Positions 46,028 through 54,246 of a DNA stretch of 64,000 nt are shown here, in pieces (the first letter of the stretch is position 1; every line of letters begins with the position of its first letter). Source of the stretch: Stygiobacter sp. RIFOXYC2_FULL_38_25 (GTDB lineage: Bacteria > Bacteroidota > Ignavibacteria > Ignavibacteriales > Melioribacteraceae); assembly GCA_001803165.1 (NCBI GenBank), contig MHAZ01000019.1:62001-126000 (forward strand), written 5' to 3'. The notes beneath the pieces are model-generated. The model searched no databases and was not told the origin of the DNA. It saw only the letters and a list, made by a program, of their open reading frames with translations. Both the position numbers and the translations under genes were made by a program.

Positions 46028-46059
46028 TGCGACGAGTGGTTATTAGGTGCGAAATTCGG
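46028..46059 (-). promoter_or_regulatory. Putative LytTR operator upstream of the T9SS/TonB operon
   Basis: On the minus strand CCGAATTTCGCA (46059-46048) and CCACTCGTCGCA (46039-46028) begin exactly 20 bp apart, about 170-200 bp before the operon start. The second half-site matches those before the kinase gene (48053-48084) at 11 of 12 positions. Confidence 0.6.
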
Positions 46060-46078
46060 TTTCGTAGATTTTTGTCAA

Positions 46079-46103
46079 AAAATATCCCTTCTATTTAAAA
46101 GGG
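46079..46103 (-). terminator. Weak terminator after the second LytTR regulator
   Basis: On the minus strand CCCTT (46103-46099) and AAGGG (46090-46086) form a short stem followed by ATATTTTTT. It lies about 60 bp beyond the stop at 46161. Confidence 0.45.
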
Positions 46104-46160
46104 GCTTCCGAGTTCCGATAAGATTATCTGCGAGATGTTAGTCTGTTATAATATACTATC

Positions 46161-46886
46161 TTAAAAAAACTTCTCTTTTATTTTAGCCGCGTATCTTCTG
46201 CTCATTAGAAATGGCTTCTCAATTCCTTTTATGTAAACTTTATAGGAGTTTGAAAGTGAATCGTCAATTTTTGTTACGTATTCCAGATTAACTATTGTTT
46301 CTCTGTGGATACGGCAGAAATGATTTTCCGGCAGACGGTTTTCCCATTCCCGCATGGTTTTTCTTGTTATAGAGCGTACTTTATCATTTGTATGGATGTA
46401 CGAATAATCAGCTTCCGATGTAATAGCAATAATGGTTTCAATCTTCAAAAATCTATATCTGCTGTTAAGCATTAGAAAGATAACATCATCATAATTTAGT
46501 CGGCGCTGGCTTGCAGCTTCTTTATTTGCATTATGATTTAGCTTCCCTATCGTCAATCTAATTCTGTCTGCGCTTACCGGTTTTAATAAATAATCTTGGG
46601 CATTAACTTCAAAAGCTCTTATTGCATATTTATCGTACGCCGTAACAAATACAAAATCTAATTCCGCATCTACTTTATCCAGAAGGTCAAATCCGGATTC
46701 ACCGCGTAATTGTATATCTAAGAAAACAAGGTTGGGATGCAACTTATTAATAAGCTGTTCTGCGGCGTTTACGCTGTTAGCTTCTCCTATAATTTCTATC
46801 TCTTCCATAGACTTGAGAACATTTCTAAGATCAAGCCTGGCAAGTTTTTCGTCATCAACTATTATTGCTTTGTATTTAGGTGCCAT
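46161..46886 (-). CDS. LytTR-family response regulator (second pair)
   Basis: 241 residues, a full-length paralogue of the regulator at 16587. Receiver domain with the acidic pair in IIVDDEKLARLD and phosphoacceptor Asp57 (VFLDIQLRG); LytTR domain at about 140-241 (FCRIHRETIVNLEYV, FLMSRRYAAKIK). It lies between its likely targets: the T9SS/TonB operon downstream and its own kinase gene upstream, each preceded by the same direct-repeat motif. Confidence 0.93.
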   Translation of the reverse strand: MAPKYKAIIVDDEKLARLDLRNVLKSMEEIEIIGEANSVNAAEQLINKLHPNLVFLDIQLRGESGFDLLDKVDAELDFVFVTAYDKYAIRAFEVNAQDYLLKPVSADRIRLTIGKLNHNANKEAASQRRLNYDDVIFLMLNSRYRFLKIETIIAITSEADYSYIHTNDKVRSITRKTMREWENRLPENHFCRIHRETIVNLEYVTKIDDSLSNSYKVYIKGIEKPFLMSRRYAAKIKEKFF

Positions 46887-46894
46887 ATCAAGAA

Positions 46895-47962
46895 CTATTT
46901 AATTCTTTTTTTTAGAGAAAGCTTTACTTGAATTGAGTCAGCGTTTTTAACAATTTGAAACTCGTGATGATTGGGCGAATAAATTTCAAGTCTCCTTTTA
47001 ATATTCTCTAACCCTCTTTGTGTAGAATCTTTTTCTTTCCGCTCAATCCACTTGCCGGTGTTGCTAACACAGATGCTTAAAGTATCGTCTATAATCTTAG
47101 CCGATATATCTATCTTGAGCGGAATAGTGCTGGTTTGCATTCCATGCTTAATAGCATTTTCCACCAGAGGATGAATAAGAAAAATGGGAATCGAGCATTC
47201 TTCGGCTTGTGTATCAATATCAAACTCAACCAGCAATTCATCTTCGAATCTTACTTTTTCGATATCTAAATAATTCTTAATCACTTCAATTTCTTTTGAA
47301 AGCAGAACTTCATCTTCATTACATTCAATCAAAGTATAGCGCAAAAATTCCGAAATCTTGGTAATAATTTCCTTAGCCTTCACATTTTCTTCCGAAGTTA
47401 ATGCGCGCAAAGAGCTAAGTGTATTGAAAAGAAAATGAGGATTAAGTTGATAACGCAACATTTCGTACTGTGCATGGCGTGCTAAAGTTAAAGCACTATC
47501 GGTTTTTTCTTTCTGCGAGACCCATTCAATCCAAAACTTGATGCCAAAATACAAGCCGGTCCAGCCTATGAAAACTACATTGTTCCTAAAAATGCTTACA
47601 GTAACCGACCAAAAAGTAATATCGTTAAAATTCATTTTGAGCGGTTTAACAAACTCGAAAACAACCAATGAACAGGCTTCCCATACTATGGAAGATAAAA
47701 ACGACGAGACAAAAATTATTATTGAAAGGAATACAAAAGAATATTCGAGGAAATCAATTTTTCTTAAGCGGTATCTAAGTATAATGGAAATTGCAAAACC
47801 AATAGCCCAGGTTATTGTTCTATTGAGCATACTATTTACGGTGATATCAATTATGCCGCTAAATACAAACACATGCTGGAAATAAAATAAAGTCCACCCC
47901 GAAATTTGCAGGAACCAGAAAGTTTTCTCTTTGTCGTATGATATCTTTTTAATGAATGTCAT
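46895..47962 (-). CDS. LytS/YehU-type sensor histidine kinase (second pair)
   Basis: 355 residues: four predicted N-terminal helices (about 15-160), then a His_kinase domain with LRYQLNPHFLFNTLSSLRAL (the His of NPHFLFN is the phosphorylated residue), HPLVENAIKHG (N box) and RGLENIKRRLEIY (G region). It precedes its response regulator by eight bases. It is a paralogue of the kinase at 15467, with the same layout and no obvious extracytoplasmic sensor domain. Confidence 0.92.
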   Translation of the reverse strand: MTFIKKISYDKEKTFWFLQISGWTLFYFQHVFVFSGIIDITVNSMLNRTITWAIGFAISIILRYRLRKIDFLEYSFVFLSIIIFVSSFLSSIVWEACSLVVFEFVKPLKMNFNDITFWSVTVSIFRNNVVFIGWTGLYFGIKFWIEWVSQKEKTDSALTLARHAQYEMLRYQLNPHFLFNTLSSLRALTSEENVKAKEIITKISEFLRYTLIECNEDEVLLSKEIEVIKNYLDIEKVRFEDELLVEFDIDTQAEECSIPIFLIHPLVENAIKHGMQTSTIPLKIDISAKIIDDTLSICVSNTGKWIERKEKDSTQRGLENIKRRLEIYSPNHHEFQIVKNADSIQVKLSLKKRIK

Positions 47963-48329
47963 TTATTGTTTAGGGAATTTTTGCCTATTAGTTTGAAACC
48001 TCTTCAACTCTCATATTTAATTTAAGTTATTTCCTAAAATTTTCCCTTTAATTGCGACAAGTGGTTTTTACTTGCGATGAGTGGTAAAAGCGGATGGTTG
48101 TACTATTTTCAAAAAAATAAATATTCAGCAACCTTCTCACTTAATACGCTAAATCCGGTTTCTCTATAACTTTTTGTTCAGCTCTATTGCAATGTGTTAT
48201 TGCCGGCAAATCTGACCTATTGCCTTCTATATGCAAAATATTCATTGTTAATTAAGTCCCTTTTTGATAAATAACCGAGTGGGAAATCTTTTAAGAGTTT
48301 TAGACTAAACAACTAGGAGGATGATTGGT
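47963..48329. other. 367-bp divergent gap between the kinase genes
   Basis: No gene is visible. It holds the operator at 48053-48084 and, at its right end, an AGGAGG site (48315-48320) for the hybrid kinase. No consensus TAnnTTTG promoter stands out for either gene. Confidence 0.5.
48053..48084 (-). promoter_or_regulatory. Putative LytTR operator upstream of the second kinase gene
   Basis: On the minus strand CCACTCATCGCA (48084-48073) and CCACTTGTCGCA (48064-48053) form a 12-bp direct repeat (10 of 12 identical) with exactly 20-bp periodicity, 91-122 bp before the kinase start. Confidence 0.65.
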
Positions 48330-51300
48330 ATGAGAAATCAGACGATCTTATTAGTTGATAAAAAAACTCTATATGTTAAAGAAGCAATTAGAGTATTAAG
48401 GGGTGCTGGTTTTACCACGGTACATGCCTCAACCTGTGATCAAGCATTAAAGGAAACTCAGAAACAAGATCGTAAAATCAATTTGATTCTTTTAGATATT
48501 AATCTGTGCAACGGGGTTAATGAAACACAAGCGGTTCAGAAAATTCTGAACGAATATGATATACCTCTAATGCTATTAATTTCCGATTTAGATAATGAAG
48601 CAATAATTAATTCAAATCATATTACTTCATACGGTTACATAAATAAGAATTCCAGCGAAGCAATTCTTATAGCTTCCATTAAATCTACCTTAAAACTTCA
48701 CAGTGAAATTTTACAGAACAAATTGTTATTCAACTCTGCCGCTGACGGAATTCATATACTTGATACCGAAGGCAATGTTGTTCAGGTAACCGATTCCTTT
48801 TGCAAAATGTTGGGTTATACTGCAGAGGAAATGAGCAAGTTGAATGTTGCACAATGGGAAGCTAACCGGACTCAAGATGAACTAAAAGAGATTCTCAAAC
48901 ATCAGACAAAAATTGTCAAAATATTTAATACGAAGCACCGGCATCGGGACGGGCATTTAATAGATGTTGAAATTAGCATGATCAAAGTTGCTTTGGAAAG
49001 TCAAACAGTTTTTTTTGCCTCCGCCCGCGATATTACAAAAAGATTGCAAATTGAGAAGTCCTTAAAGGAAAGTGAAGAAAAATATAAGCGGCTGGTGGAT
49101 TTTGCCCCAACTCCTATTATGGTTCATCAAGACGGGCGCTTCGTGGCAGTCAATCAAGAGACTATAGAACTTTTCGGAGCTAAGAATGAGTCTGAATTGT
49201 TAGGAACTTTAGTCATTGATAGAGTTCATCCGGATTTTGTTAACACTGTTAAAAAAAGAATCAATGATATTACAATTGAAGGAAAAAGAGCTCCTGTACT
49301 TGAAGAAAAGTTGTTTCGGCTTGATGGAACTATCATTGATGCCGAAGTGTCCGCAGTACCTATTTCTTACAAGGGCAGAAGCGCTGTTCAAATAGTTATT
49401 AGAGATATTACAGAGCAAAATAAGGCTAAGAGATTATTAAAAGAGAGTGAAGAAAGGCATAGAACATTCTTAGAAAATCTTAGCGACATTGCTTATGAAT
49501 TGGATGTAAATGGAAATTTAACTTTTGTTAATAAAGCTGCTGAATTAATAACGGGAGAAAAAGTATCTGAGTGGATGGGAAAATCATTCATGCCCCTTCT
49601 CACCGAAGAAAGCAGACAGGTTGCTTTTTTGGGTGTTCAAAGAGTTTTAAGCACCGGACATTCCGAATCTGAGGTTAATCTTATAAATGGAAAGGTTTTA
49701 TTATTTAGAAGTGAACTAAAGACCGACGATAGCGGTAAAGTAATTGGAATTTTGGGAATCGGGAGAGATGTTACTGAAAGGAAAAAAGCAGAGAACGCTC
49801 TACGCCTTGCTTCTTCTCAACGAAACGCACTGATGAATAATCTGGATTCGGGAATACTCTACGAAGATGAATCACGCCGCGTTATCTACGCCAACAAAGG
49901 TTTCTGCAATTTGTTTGGAATTTCGAGCCCGGAATTAATCATTGATTCAGATTGCCGGATACTTTCCCAACAGGCAAAAACTGCTTTTGTAGATCAAGAG
50001 GACTTTGTTAATAAAATTGAAGATATAATAACCAAACAGGAAATTGTTAAGAACGAAGAGATTCTACTTGTGGATGGAAGAACACTGGAAAGAGATTACA
50101 TACCCTTATTTATTGATAAAGTTTACCGCGGGCATATTTGGCAGTACCGGGATATTTCCGATAGGAAGCGTATAGAATTAGAGCGAATCCGAAATATTTC
50201 TCTCTTGAGAGCAACATTAGAATCTACAGCTGATGGAATTCTTGTCGTTGATAACTCGGGCAAGATTACAGATTTTAATAAGAGATTCGCACAAATGTGG
50301 AATATTCCCGAGAGTATTCTAGAATTACACGACGATGAACAGGCACTCGATTTTGTTATTAATCAATTAGAAGATGCAGACAGCTTTTTGCAAAAAGTAC
50401 ACAAATTATATTCTAATCCAAAAGCTGAAAGTTTTGACTTGCTTAAATTTAAGGACGGAAGATATTTCGAACGATTTTCCCGTCCCCAATTACTGATGGA
50501 TAAACCTATTGGAAGAGTATGGAGTTTTCGCGATGTAACAGACCGTATGAAATCCGAAATAACGAAACAAGAACACATTAACGAAATAACCAACCTATAC
50601 GAATTAACCCACGATTTAGCCGACATACCTGATAACTTGAATACGTTACTGAGTAATATTGTAAAACGTGCTACATCACTTCTTCATAGAACAGACGGCG
50701 GAATGTATTTATATGATAGAGACCGTGGTGATTTAGTTGTTGCAACAGCTACAAATCCTTTAAAGCCGGTTGGTTTTCGTGTGCAACTTGGCGAGGGTAT
50801 GGCAGGGCGCGTAGCACTTACTCGCCAGCCTATGATAATTGACGATTACCGCTCTTGGTCTAATGGCTTACCAATTTACAATGGAACCGTATTAACAACA
50901 GTAATCGAAGTACCGATGCTTTATCAAGGCGAGTTAATAGGAGTTTTAGCAGTTGAAGAATTTAGTGAAACAGCTAAAAAATTTACTGAAAACGATATGA
51001 GGCTCTTAACAATTTTTGCCGGACAAGCTGCCGGCGCTGTACACACTGCCCGGCTTTTAAATGATATTCAGCTTAAGAATGATGAATTGAAAATTTCGAA
51101 CGCGACAAAGGATAAGTTTTTCTCAATTATAGCGCATGATTTAAGAAGTCCTTTTCAAGGAATATTAGGCGTTGTGGAATTACTAACTAATGAAATTGAC
51201 TCTTTGAGCAAAAGTGAGATTGCTAATTTTTCGCATAAATTAAGATACTCTCTTACAAAGCAATACGAGTTACTTTCCGATTTACTAGAATGGGCGCGAT

Positions 51301-51803
51301 TACAAACCGGAAACATTGAAGCTATTCCCGAAATAATCCCGCTGTCATCTCAGGTTGAAATGGTAATAGATTCACTAAAATTACTTGCAAACCAGAAGGA
51401 TATTACAATTGAAAACGCAGTTGACGATGAAACGGAAGTTTACAGCGATCACGAATTACTCAGAATTGTACTCCGCAATTTAATTTCCAACAGCATAAAA
51501 TTTACCAAGCCGGGAGGTTTAATCAGCATCTCAGCTAAAAGAAAAGAAATATATTCCGAAGTAACCATATCAGATACCGGAGTAGGCATAGCAAAAGAAG
51601 CGTTGGATAAAATTTTCAGAATTGACGTTCATTACTCTACAGAAGGAACTGCAAAAGAAAAAGGTACCGGCTTAGGTTTAATTTTGTGTAAAGAAATTAT
51701 CGAACGGCAAAAAGGTAAAATTTGGGCAGAGAGTAATTTAAATAAAGGCAGTAAGTTTACTTTTGTATTGCCTTCAACGGCGAAACAAGAACCTATCAGT
51801 TAA
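48330..51803 (+). CDS. Multi-PAS/GAF hybrid sensor histidine kinase with N-terminal receiver-like domain
   Basis: 1157 residues, soluble. The ATG at 48330 is preferred: AGGAGG lies nine bases before it, while the ATG at 48321 abuts that site. Order: receiver-like domain (about 1-125; phosphoacceptor Asp56 in LLDINL, but the acidic pair is degraded to VDKK), five PAS domains (about 130-245, 250-370, 375-490, 495-610 and 625-745; several end DIT- or DVT-type), GAF (about 755-910), HisKA with His936 in IIAHDLRSPFQG, and HATPase_c (NLISNSIKF, DTGVGI, GTGLGL). It probably integrates several cytoplasmic signals. The cognate regulator is not adjacent. Confidence 0.9.
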   Translation: MRNQTILLVDKKTLYVKEAIRVLRGAGFTTVHASTCDQALKETQKQDRKINLILLDINLCNGVNETQAVQKILNEYDIPLMLLISDLDNEAIINSNHITSYGYINKNSSEAILIASIKSTLKLHSEILQNKLLFNSAADGIHILDTEGNVVQVTDSFCKMLGYTAEEMSKLNVAQWEANRTQDELKEILKHQTKIVKIFNTKHRHRDGHLIDVEISMIKVALESQTVFFASARDITKRLQIEKSLKESEEKYKRLVDFAPTPIMVHQDGRFVAVNQETIELFGAKNESELLGTLVIDRVHPDFVNTVKKRINDITIEGKRAPVLEEKLFRLDGTIIDAEVSAVPISYKGRSAVQIVIRDITEQNKAKRLLKESEERHRTFLENLSDIAYELDVNGNLTFVNKAAELITGEKVSEWMGKSFMPLLTEESRQVAFLGVQRVLSTGHSESEVNLINGKVLLFRSELKTDDSGKVIGILGIGRDVTERKKAENALRLASSQRNALMNNLDSGILYEDESRRVIYANKGFCNLFGISSPELIIDSDCRILSQQAKTAFVDQEDFVNKIEDIITKQEIVKNEEILLVDGRTLERDYIPLFIDKVYRGHIWQYRDISDRKRIELERIRNISLLRATLESTADGILVVDNSGKITDFNKRFAQMWNIPESILELHDDEQALDFVINQLEDADSFLQKVHKLYSNPKAESFDLLKFKDGRYFERFSRPQLLMDKPIGRVWSFRDVTDRMKSEITKQEHINEITNLYELTHDLADIPDNLNTLLSNIVKRATSLLHRTDGGMYLYDRDRGDLVVATATNPLKPVGFRVQLGEGMAGRVALTRQPMIIDDYRSWSNGLPIYNGTVLTTVIEVPMLYQGELIGVLAVEEFSETAKKFTENDMRLLTIFAGQAAGAVHTARLLNDIQLKNDELKISNATKDKFFSIIAHDLRSPFQGILGVVELLTNEIDSLSKSEIANFSHKLRYSLTKQYELLSDLLEWARLQTGNIEAIPEIIPLSSQVEMVIDSLKLLANQKDITIENAVDDETEVYSDHELLRIVLRNLISNSIKFTKPGGLISISAKRKEIYSEVTISDTGVGIAKEALDKIFRIDVHYSTEGTAKEKGTGLGLILCKEIIERQKGKIWAESNLNKGSKFTFVLPSTAKQEPIS

Positions 51804-51838
51804 ATCTAAATTCAGATTTTCCACAACTAGTAGAAAGA

Positions 51839-51874
51839 GCAGTATTATAGCTGAGGTTAAGGAAATAATACTGC
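51839..51874. terminator. Hairpin between convergent genes
   Basis: GCAGTATTAT (51839-51848) pairs with ATAATACTGC (51865-51874), a ten-bp stem between the hybrid kinase and the thioredoxin gene. No strong T run follows. Confidence 0.5.
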
Positions 51875-51891
51875 ATAATACTATACTAATT

Positions 51892-52317
51892 CTAAGCTTG
51901 ATTTAACGAAAGCTGTTTAATGAGCTCGCTAGTACTCATTAAACCCGGATTCCAGGAAACAATATTTCCCTTTCGATTAAAGATTACAATCGCTGGAATT
52001 GTCATAATACCAAGCCGGTTAGCCATATCCGGCTCCTTGTGAGCATTAATTTTGCGAAGCTCTATTTCCTTCTCAGTCGCAGCCAGTTTTGCTAAGGCTT
52101 CGTCTAAGAAAAGCTCCTGTGTTTTACACTGCACACAGTTGGGACCCCAGAAGTAAAGTATAGATGCAATTCCCGGTTTAATATCCAGCTGAAGTTCTGC
52201 ATTCAACTTGCGCCGCAAATATTTTATTCTGTTGAAGTATTTATACAAATACACACCAGCGACGTAAAGTAATACTACGCCCAAAGCAATTAAAACTCTT
52301 TCTAAAACATTATTCAT
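51892..52317 (-). CDS. Membrane-anchored thioredoxin-like protein
   Basis: 141 residues: one N-terminal helix (about 6-24), a short basic stretch, then a thioredoxin fold with active site GPNCVQCK (a variant of WCGPC), followed by INAHKEPDMANRLGIMTIPAIVIF with the cis-Pro (TIPA). The active-site sequence lacks the usual Gly-Pro between the Cys residues. It lies 12 bp after a DUF4395 gene, a pairing often seen. It probably serves thiol-disulfide exchange linked to sulfur metabolism. Confidence 0.82.
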   Translation of the reverse strand: MNNVLERVLIALGVVLLYVAGVYLYKYFNRIKYLRRKLNAELQLDIKPGIASILYFWGPNCVQCKTQELFLDEALAKLAATEKEIELRKINAHKEPDMANRLGIMTIPAIVIFNRKGNIVSWNPGLMSTSELIKQLSLNQA

Positions 52318-52329
52318 AATGTTCCTAGT

Positions 52330-52773
52330 TTAATTATCACTAAACCCGGGTACACCTAACTTACCAAGTTGAAAATAAATAAAGCAACCGGCGCAAAACC
52401 CGAAAACAATATTTGCAAGAGCTAGAATAATAACCATCCATGTTATTGCCCAACCGGTAACAGCTTCTCCGTAAAAAAGAAATATACTTGAGATAACTAG
52501 AACCGCTCCGCCAAATGCCTGTGCAAAGGTATGAGGCTTAGAAGTTCCCTCTACAATATTTGGGCTTGCTAATTTAAACGGAATTAATATGTACTTGTAA
52601 ATTTGTTTGAACAAGCTTAATTCCGGAACCAATGAACCAAGCAGCATTATGAAAGCAATTAATATTGGCACGTAACCTAAATTAAAAACGAAGCCAATCA
52701 GTAAGCCCGTGGAAATACTTATCTGGTTAAATTTTAACGCATTGATATCTATCTTATTTTTAGATGAGCTCAC
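52330..52773 (-). CDS. DUF4395 membrane protein
   Basis: 147 residues with four hydrophobic segments. DUF4395 features are visible: the opening DINALKFNQ and the end FGFCAGCFIYFQLGKLG, in which two cysteines (CAGC) sit near the membrane surface. Proteins of this family are commonly encoded beside thioredoxin-like proteins and sulfur-handling enzymes, as here (thioredoxin downstream, cysK upstream by 55 bp). The biochemical role is not established. Confidence 0.8.
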   Translation of the reverse strand: MSSSKNKIDINALKFNQISISTGLLIGFVFNLGYVPILIAFIMLLGSLVPELSLFKQIYKYILIPFKLASPNIVEGTSKPHTFAQAFGGAVLVISSIFLFYGEAVTGWAITWMVIILALANIVFGFCAGCFIYFQLGKLGVPGFSDN

Positions 52774-52828
52774 CTTAATTCTCCTTTCCGTGAACTAAAA
52801 AATATTTTCTTGATCTTCGCTGATGGTT

Positions 52829-53737
52829 TTAGAACAATCCTTCTATTGAGAGATAGCGTTCACCTGTATCGTAGTTAAAAGCTAAAACTCTTTTCTTTTC
52901 CGTTCCTTCAGAGAGTTTTTTATTTACTGCTGCTAACGTTGCCCCGGAAGAAATTCCTCCGAAGATAGCTTCCTCTTTTGCAGAGCGCTGGGCAAACTCA
53001 AACGCTTCTTCTTTGGTAATTTGAATTACACCATCAAGCAGACTAGTGTCTAAGATTTTAGGAATGAATCCCGCACCAATTCCTTGAATTGGATGGGGTC
53101 CCGGCTGCCCGCCGGATATTACCGGAGACAATGCCGGCTCTACAGCAAATACTTTTAGATTCGGAAATTTTTCTTTTAATACTTTCGACACACCTGTAAT
53201 GTGCCCGCCTGTTCCAACTCCGGTGATTAAGTAATCGAAGCCTTCCGGAAAATCAGTAATAATTTCTTGCGCAGTTGCTTTGATGTGAATCTGAACGTTT
53301 GCATCATTTTCAAACTGCTGCGGAATCCATGCTTTCGGATTGCCGGCAACAATCTCGTTTGCTTTAGCAATAGCACCTTTCATTCCCAACTCACGAGGAG
53401 TAAGCTCAAACTTTGCACCATAAGCAGACATAAGTTTTCTGCGCTCTACAGACATTGATTCGGGCATAACCAGAATCAGCTCATATCCTTTTACAGCCGC
53501 CACAATAGCTAATCCAATGCCGGTATTGCCGGAGGTTGGCTCAACAATTACACTGTCGCTCTTCAGAATTCCCTTACGTTCAGCGTCTTCTATCATTGCT
53601 AAGGCAATTCTATCCTTTATGCTTCCGCCGGGGTTTGTTTTTTCGAGCTTTAACCAAACTTCGTTATTGCCGAATAGCTTATTTATTCTAACGTGCGGCG
53701 TGTTGCCAATTGTTTCGAGAATATTATTGTATTTCAT
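52829..53737 (-). CDS. cysK: Cysteine synthase (O-acetylserine sulfhydrylase)
   Basis: 302-residue PLP enzyme that makes cysteine from O-acetylserine and sulfide. The PLP lysine is Lys41 or close to it in [11 protein letters not shown]; the substrate loop is [11 protein letters not shown] and the phosphate cradle is [10 protein letters not shown]. Length and spacing are those of CysK rather than cystathionine beta-synthase, which carries extra domains. An AGGAG site precedes the ATG. It is preceded by a cysteine-codon leader peptide and terminator (53777-53931), so it is probably controlled by attenuation, and it may be co-transcribed with the DUF4395 and thioredoxin genes. Confidence 0.93.
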   Translation of the reverse strand: MKYNNILETIGNTPHVRINKLFGNNEVWLKLEKTNPGGSIKDRIALAMIEDAERKGILKSDSVIVEPTSGNTGIGLAIVAAVKGYELILVMPESMSVERRKLMSAYGAKFELTPRELGMKGAIAKANEIVAGNPKAWIPQQFENDANVQIHIKATAQEIITDFPEGFDYLITGVGTGGHITGVSKVLKEKFPNLKVFAVEPALSPVISGGQPGPHPIQGIGAGFIPKILDTSLLDGVIQITKEEAFEFAQRSAKEEAIFGGISSGATLAAVNKKLSEGTEKKRVLAFNYDTGERYLSIEGLF

Positions 53738-53776
53738 CTCTGCTCCTATCTTGTTGTTAATAAACTTGTTTAAAAC

Positions 53777-53808
53777 AAAAAAGCCCTTCGAGTATCGAAG
53801 GGCTTTTT
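53777..53808 (-). terminator. Attenuator terminator in the cysK leader
   Basis: AAGCCCTTCGA-TAC-TCGAAGGGCTT on the minus strand (core 11-bp stem) is flanked by A and T runs, giving a strong U-tailed terminator 40 bp before the cysK start. Its 5' arm contains CCUUCGAU (53801-53794), which can instead pair with AUCGGAGG (53854-53847) in the leader peptide region. Confidence 0.88.
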
Positions 53809-53835
53809 ACAAAACTTTGTATTGTGATTATGAAA

Positions 53836-53931
53836 TTAAACAAAGACCTCCGATGACATCATATTTGCCGGAGTACAACAACAACTGTTGTTAGCTAACA
53901 CAACTGCGCTATTTTTAGTAATGTTTTTCAT
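53836..53931 (-). CDS. Cysteine-codon leader peptide of cysK
   Basis: A 31-codon reading frame, starting MKNITKNSAVVLANN and then S-CCC-T, with three consecutive TGT codons (53883-53875) and a stop at 53838-53836. A promoter lies directly upstream (TTG 53973-53971, TACATTTG 53950-53943), leaving a 5' leader of only about 5-10 bases. Just past the Cys codons, CUCCG (53873-53869) can pair with CGGAG (53853-53849). A ribosome stalled for lack of Cys-tRNA would cover it, freeing AUCGGAGG to form the antiterminator. It is too short to be an enzyme; regulatory function is inferred from this architecture. Confidence 0.72.
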   Translation of the reverse strand: MKNITKNSAVVLANNSCCCTPANMMSSEVFV

Positions 53932-53942
53932 AATCTTGTAGG

Positions 53943-53973
53943 CAAATGTACCTCGTAAACTTTAAGATGTCAA
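53943..53973 (-). promoter_or_regulatory. Promoter for the cysK leader
   Basis: TTG (53973-53971), a 20-bp spacer and TACATTTG (53950-53943) match the Bacteroidetes -33/-7 consensus (TTG, TAnnTTTG). Confidence 0.72.
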
Positions 53974-53997
53974 GTCCGAAAAAATATTTGCAATTCC

Positions 53998-54027
53998 TTG
54001 ATTCTGGCGTTATTTCCATTATCTTTG
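53998..54027 (+). promoter_or_regulatory. Promoter for the SAM riboswitch/metB transcript
   Basis: TTG (53998-54000), a 19-bp spacer and TATCTTTG (54020-54027) match the Bacteroidetes promoter consensus. The predicted start lies about 20 bp before the riboswitch P1 stem. Confidence 0.72.
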
Positions 54028-54049
54028 CCCTTAGTTAATCAAAAATACT

Positions 54050-54171
54050 TTTTCTTATCGAGAACGGTTGAGGGATTAGGCCCGGAGACACCGTAGCAAC
54101 CGATCCGGATAACTCCGGGTGTCAGGTGCTAAATCCTACCTGTAAAATTTTACGGGAAAGATGAGGAGAGG
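54050..54171 (+). promoter_or_regulatory. SAM-I (S-box) riboswitch
   Basis: Class I SAM riboswitch aptamer. P1 forms from CTTATC (54054-54059) and GATGAG (54160-54165). Between them are the conserved AGAACGG, GAGGGATTAGGCCC, GCAACCG, GGTGCTAAATCCTACC and GGGAAAGATGAGG blocks in the right order. It senses S-adenosylmethionine and controls the metB-like gene downstream through a terminator. Confidence 0.93.
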
Positions 54172-54182
54172 ACGGATACGCT

Positions 54183-54226
54183 AAAATGTAACCTCTTCCA
54201 CTCATCAAGAAGAGGTTTTTCATTTT
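54183..54226 (+). terminator. Riboswitch-controlled terminator
   Basis: AACCTCTT (54190-54197) pairs with AAGAGGTT (54210-54217), extended by AAAATG/CATTTT and with a T run. Its loop carries CTCATC (54201-54206), complementary to GATGAG of riboswitch P1, and CCTCTT can pair with AGAGG at 54166-54171. Antiterminator and P1 are therefore mutually exclusive. Confidence 0.85.
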
Positions 54227-54246
54227 AAACAATAAAGGGAAACAAA

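Larger units (their letters stand above)
45860..46160. other. 301-bp regulatory gap upstream of the secreted-protein operon
   Basis: No gene is visible. It contains the direct-repeat operator at 46028-46059 and a weak minus-strand terminator at 46079-46103 serving the regulator gene. No clear TAnnTTTG promoter was found for the gene at 45859, which would suit activator control. Confidence 0.6.
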
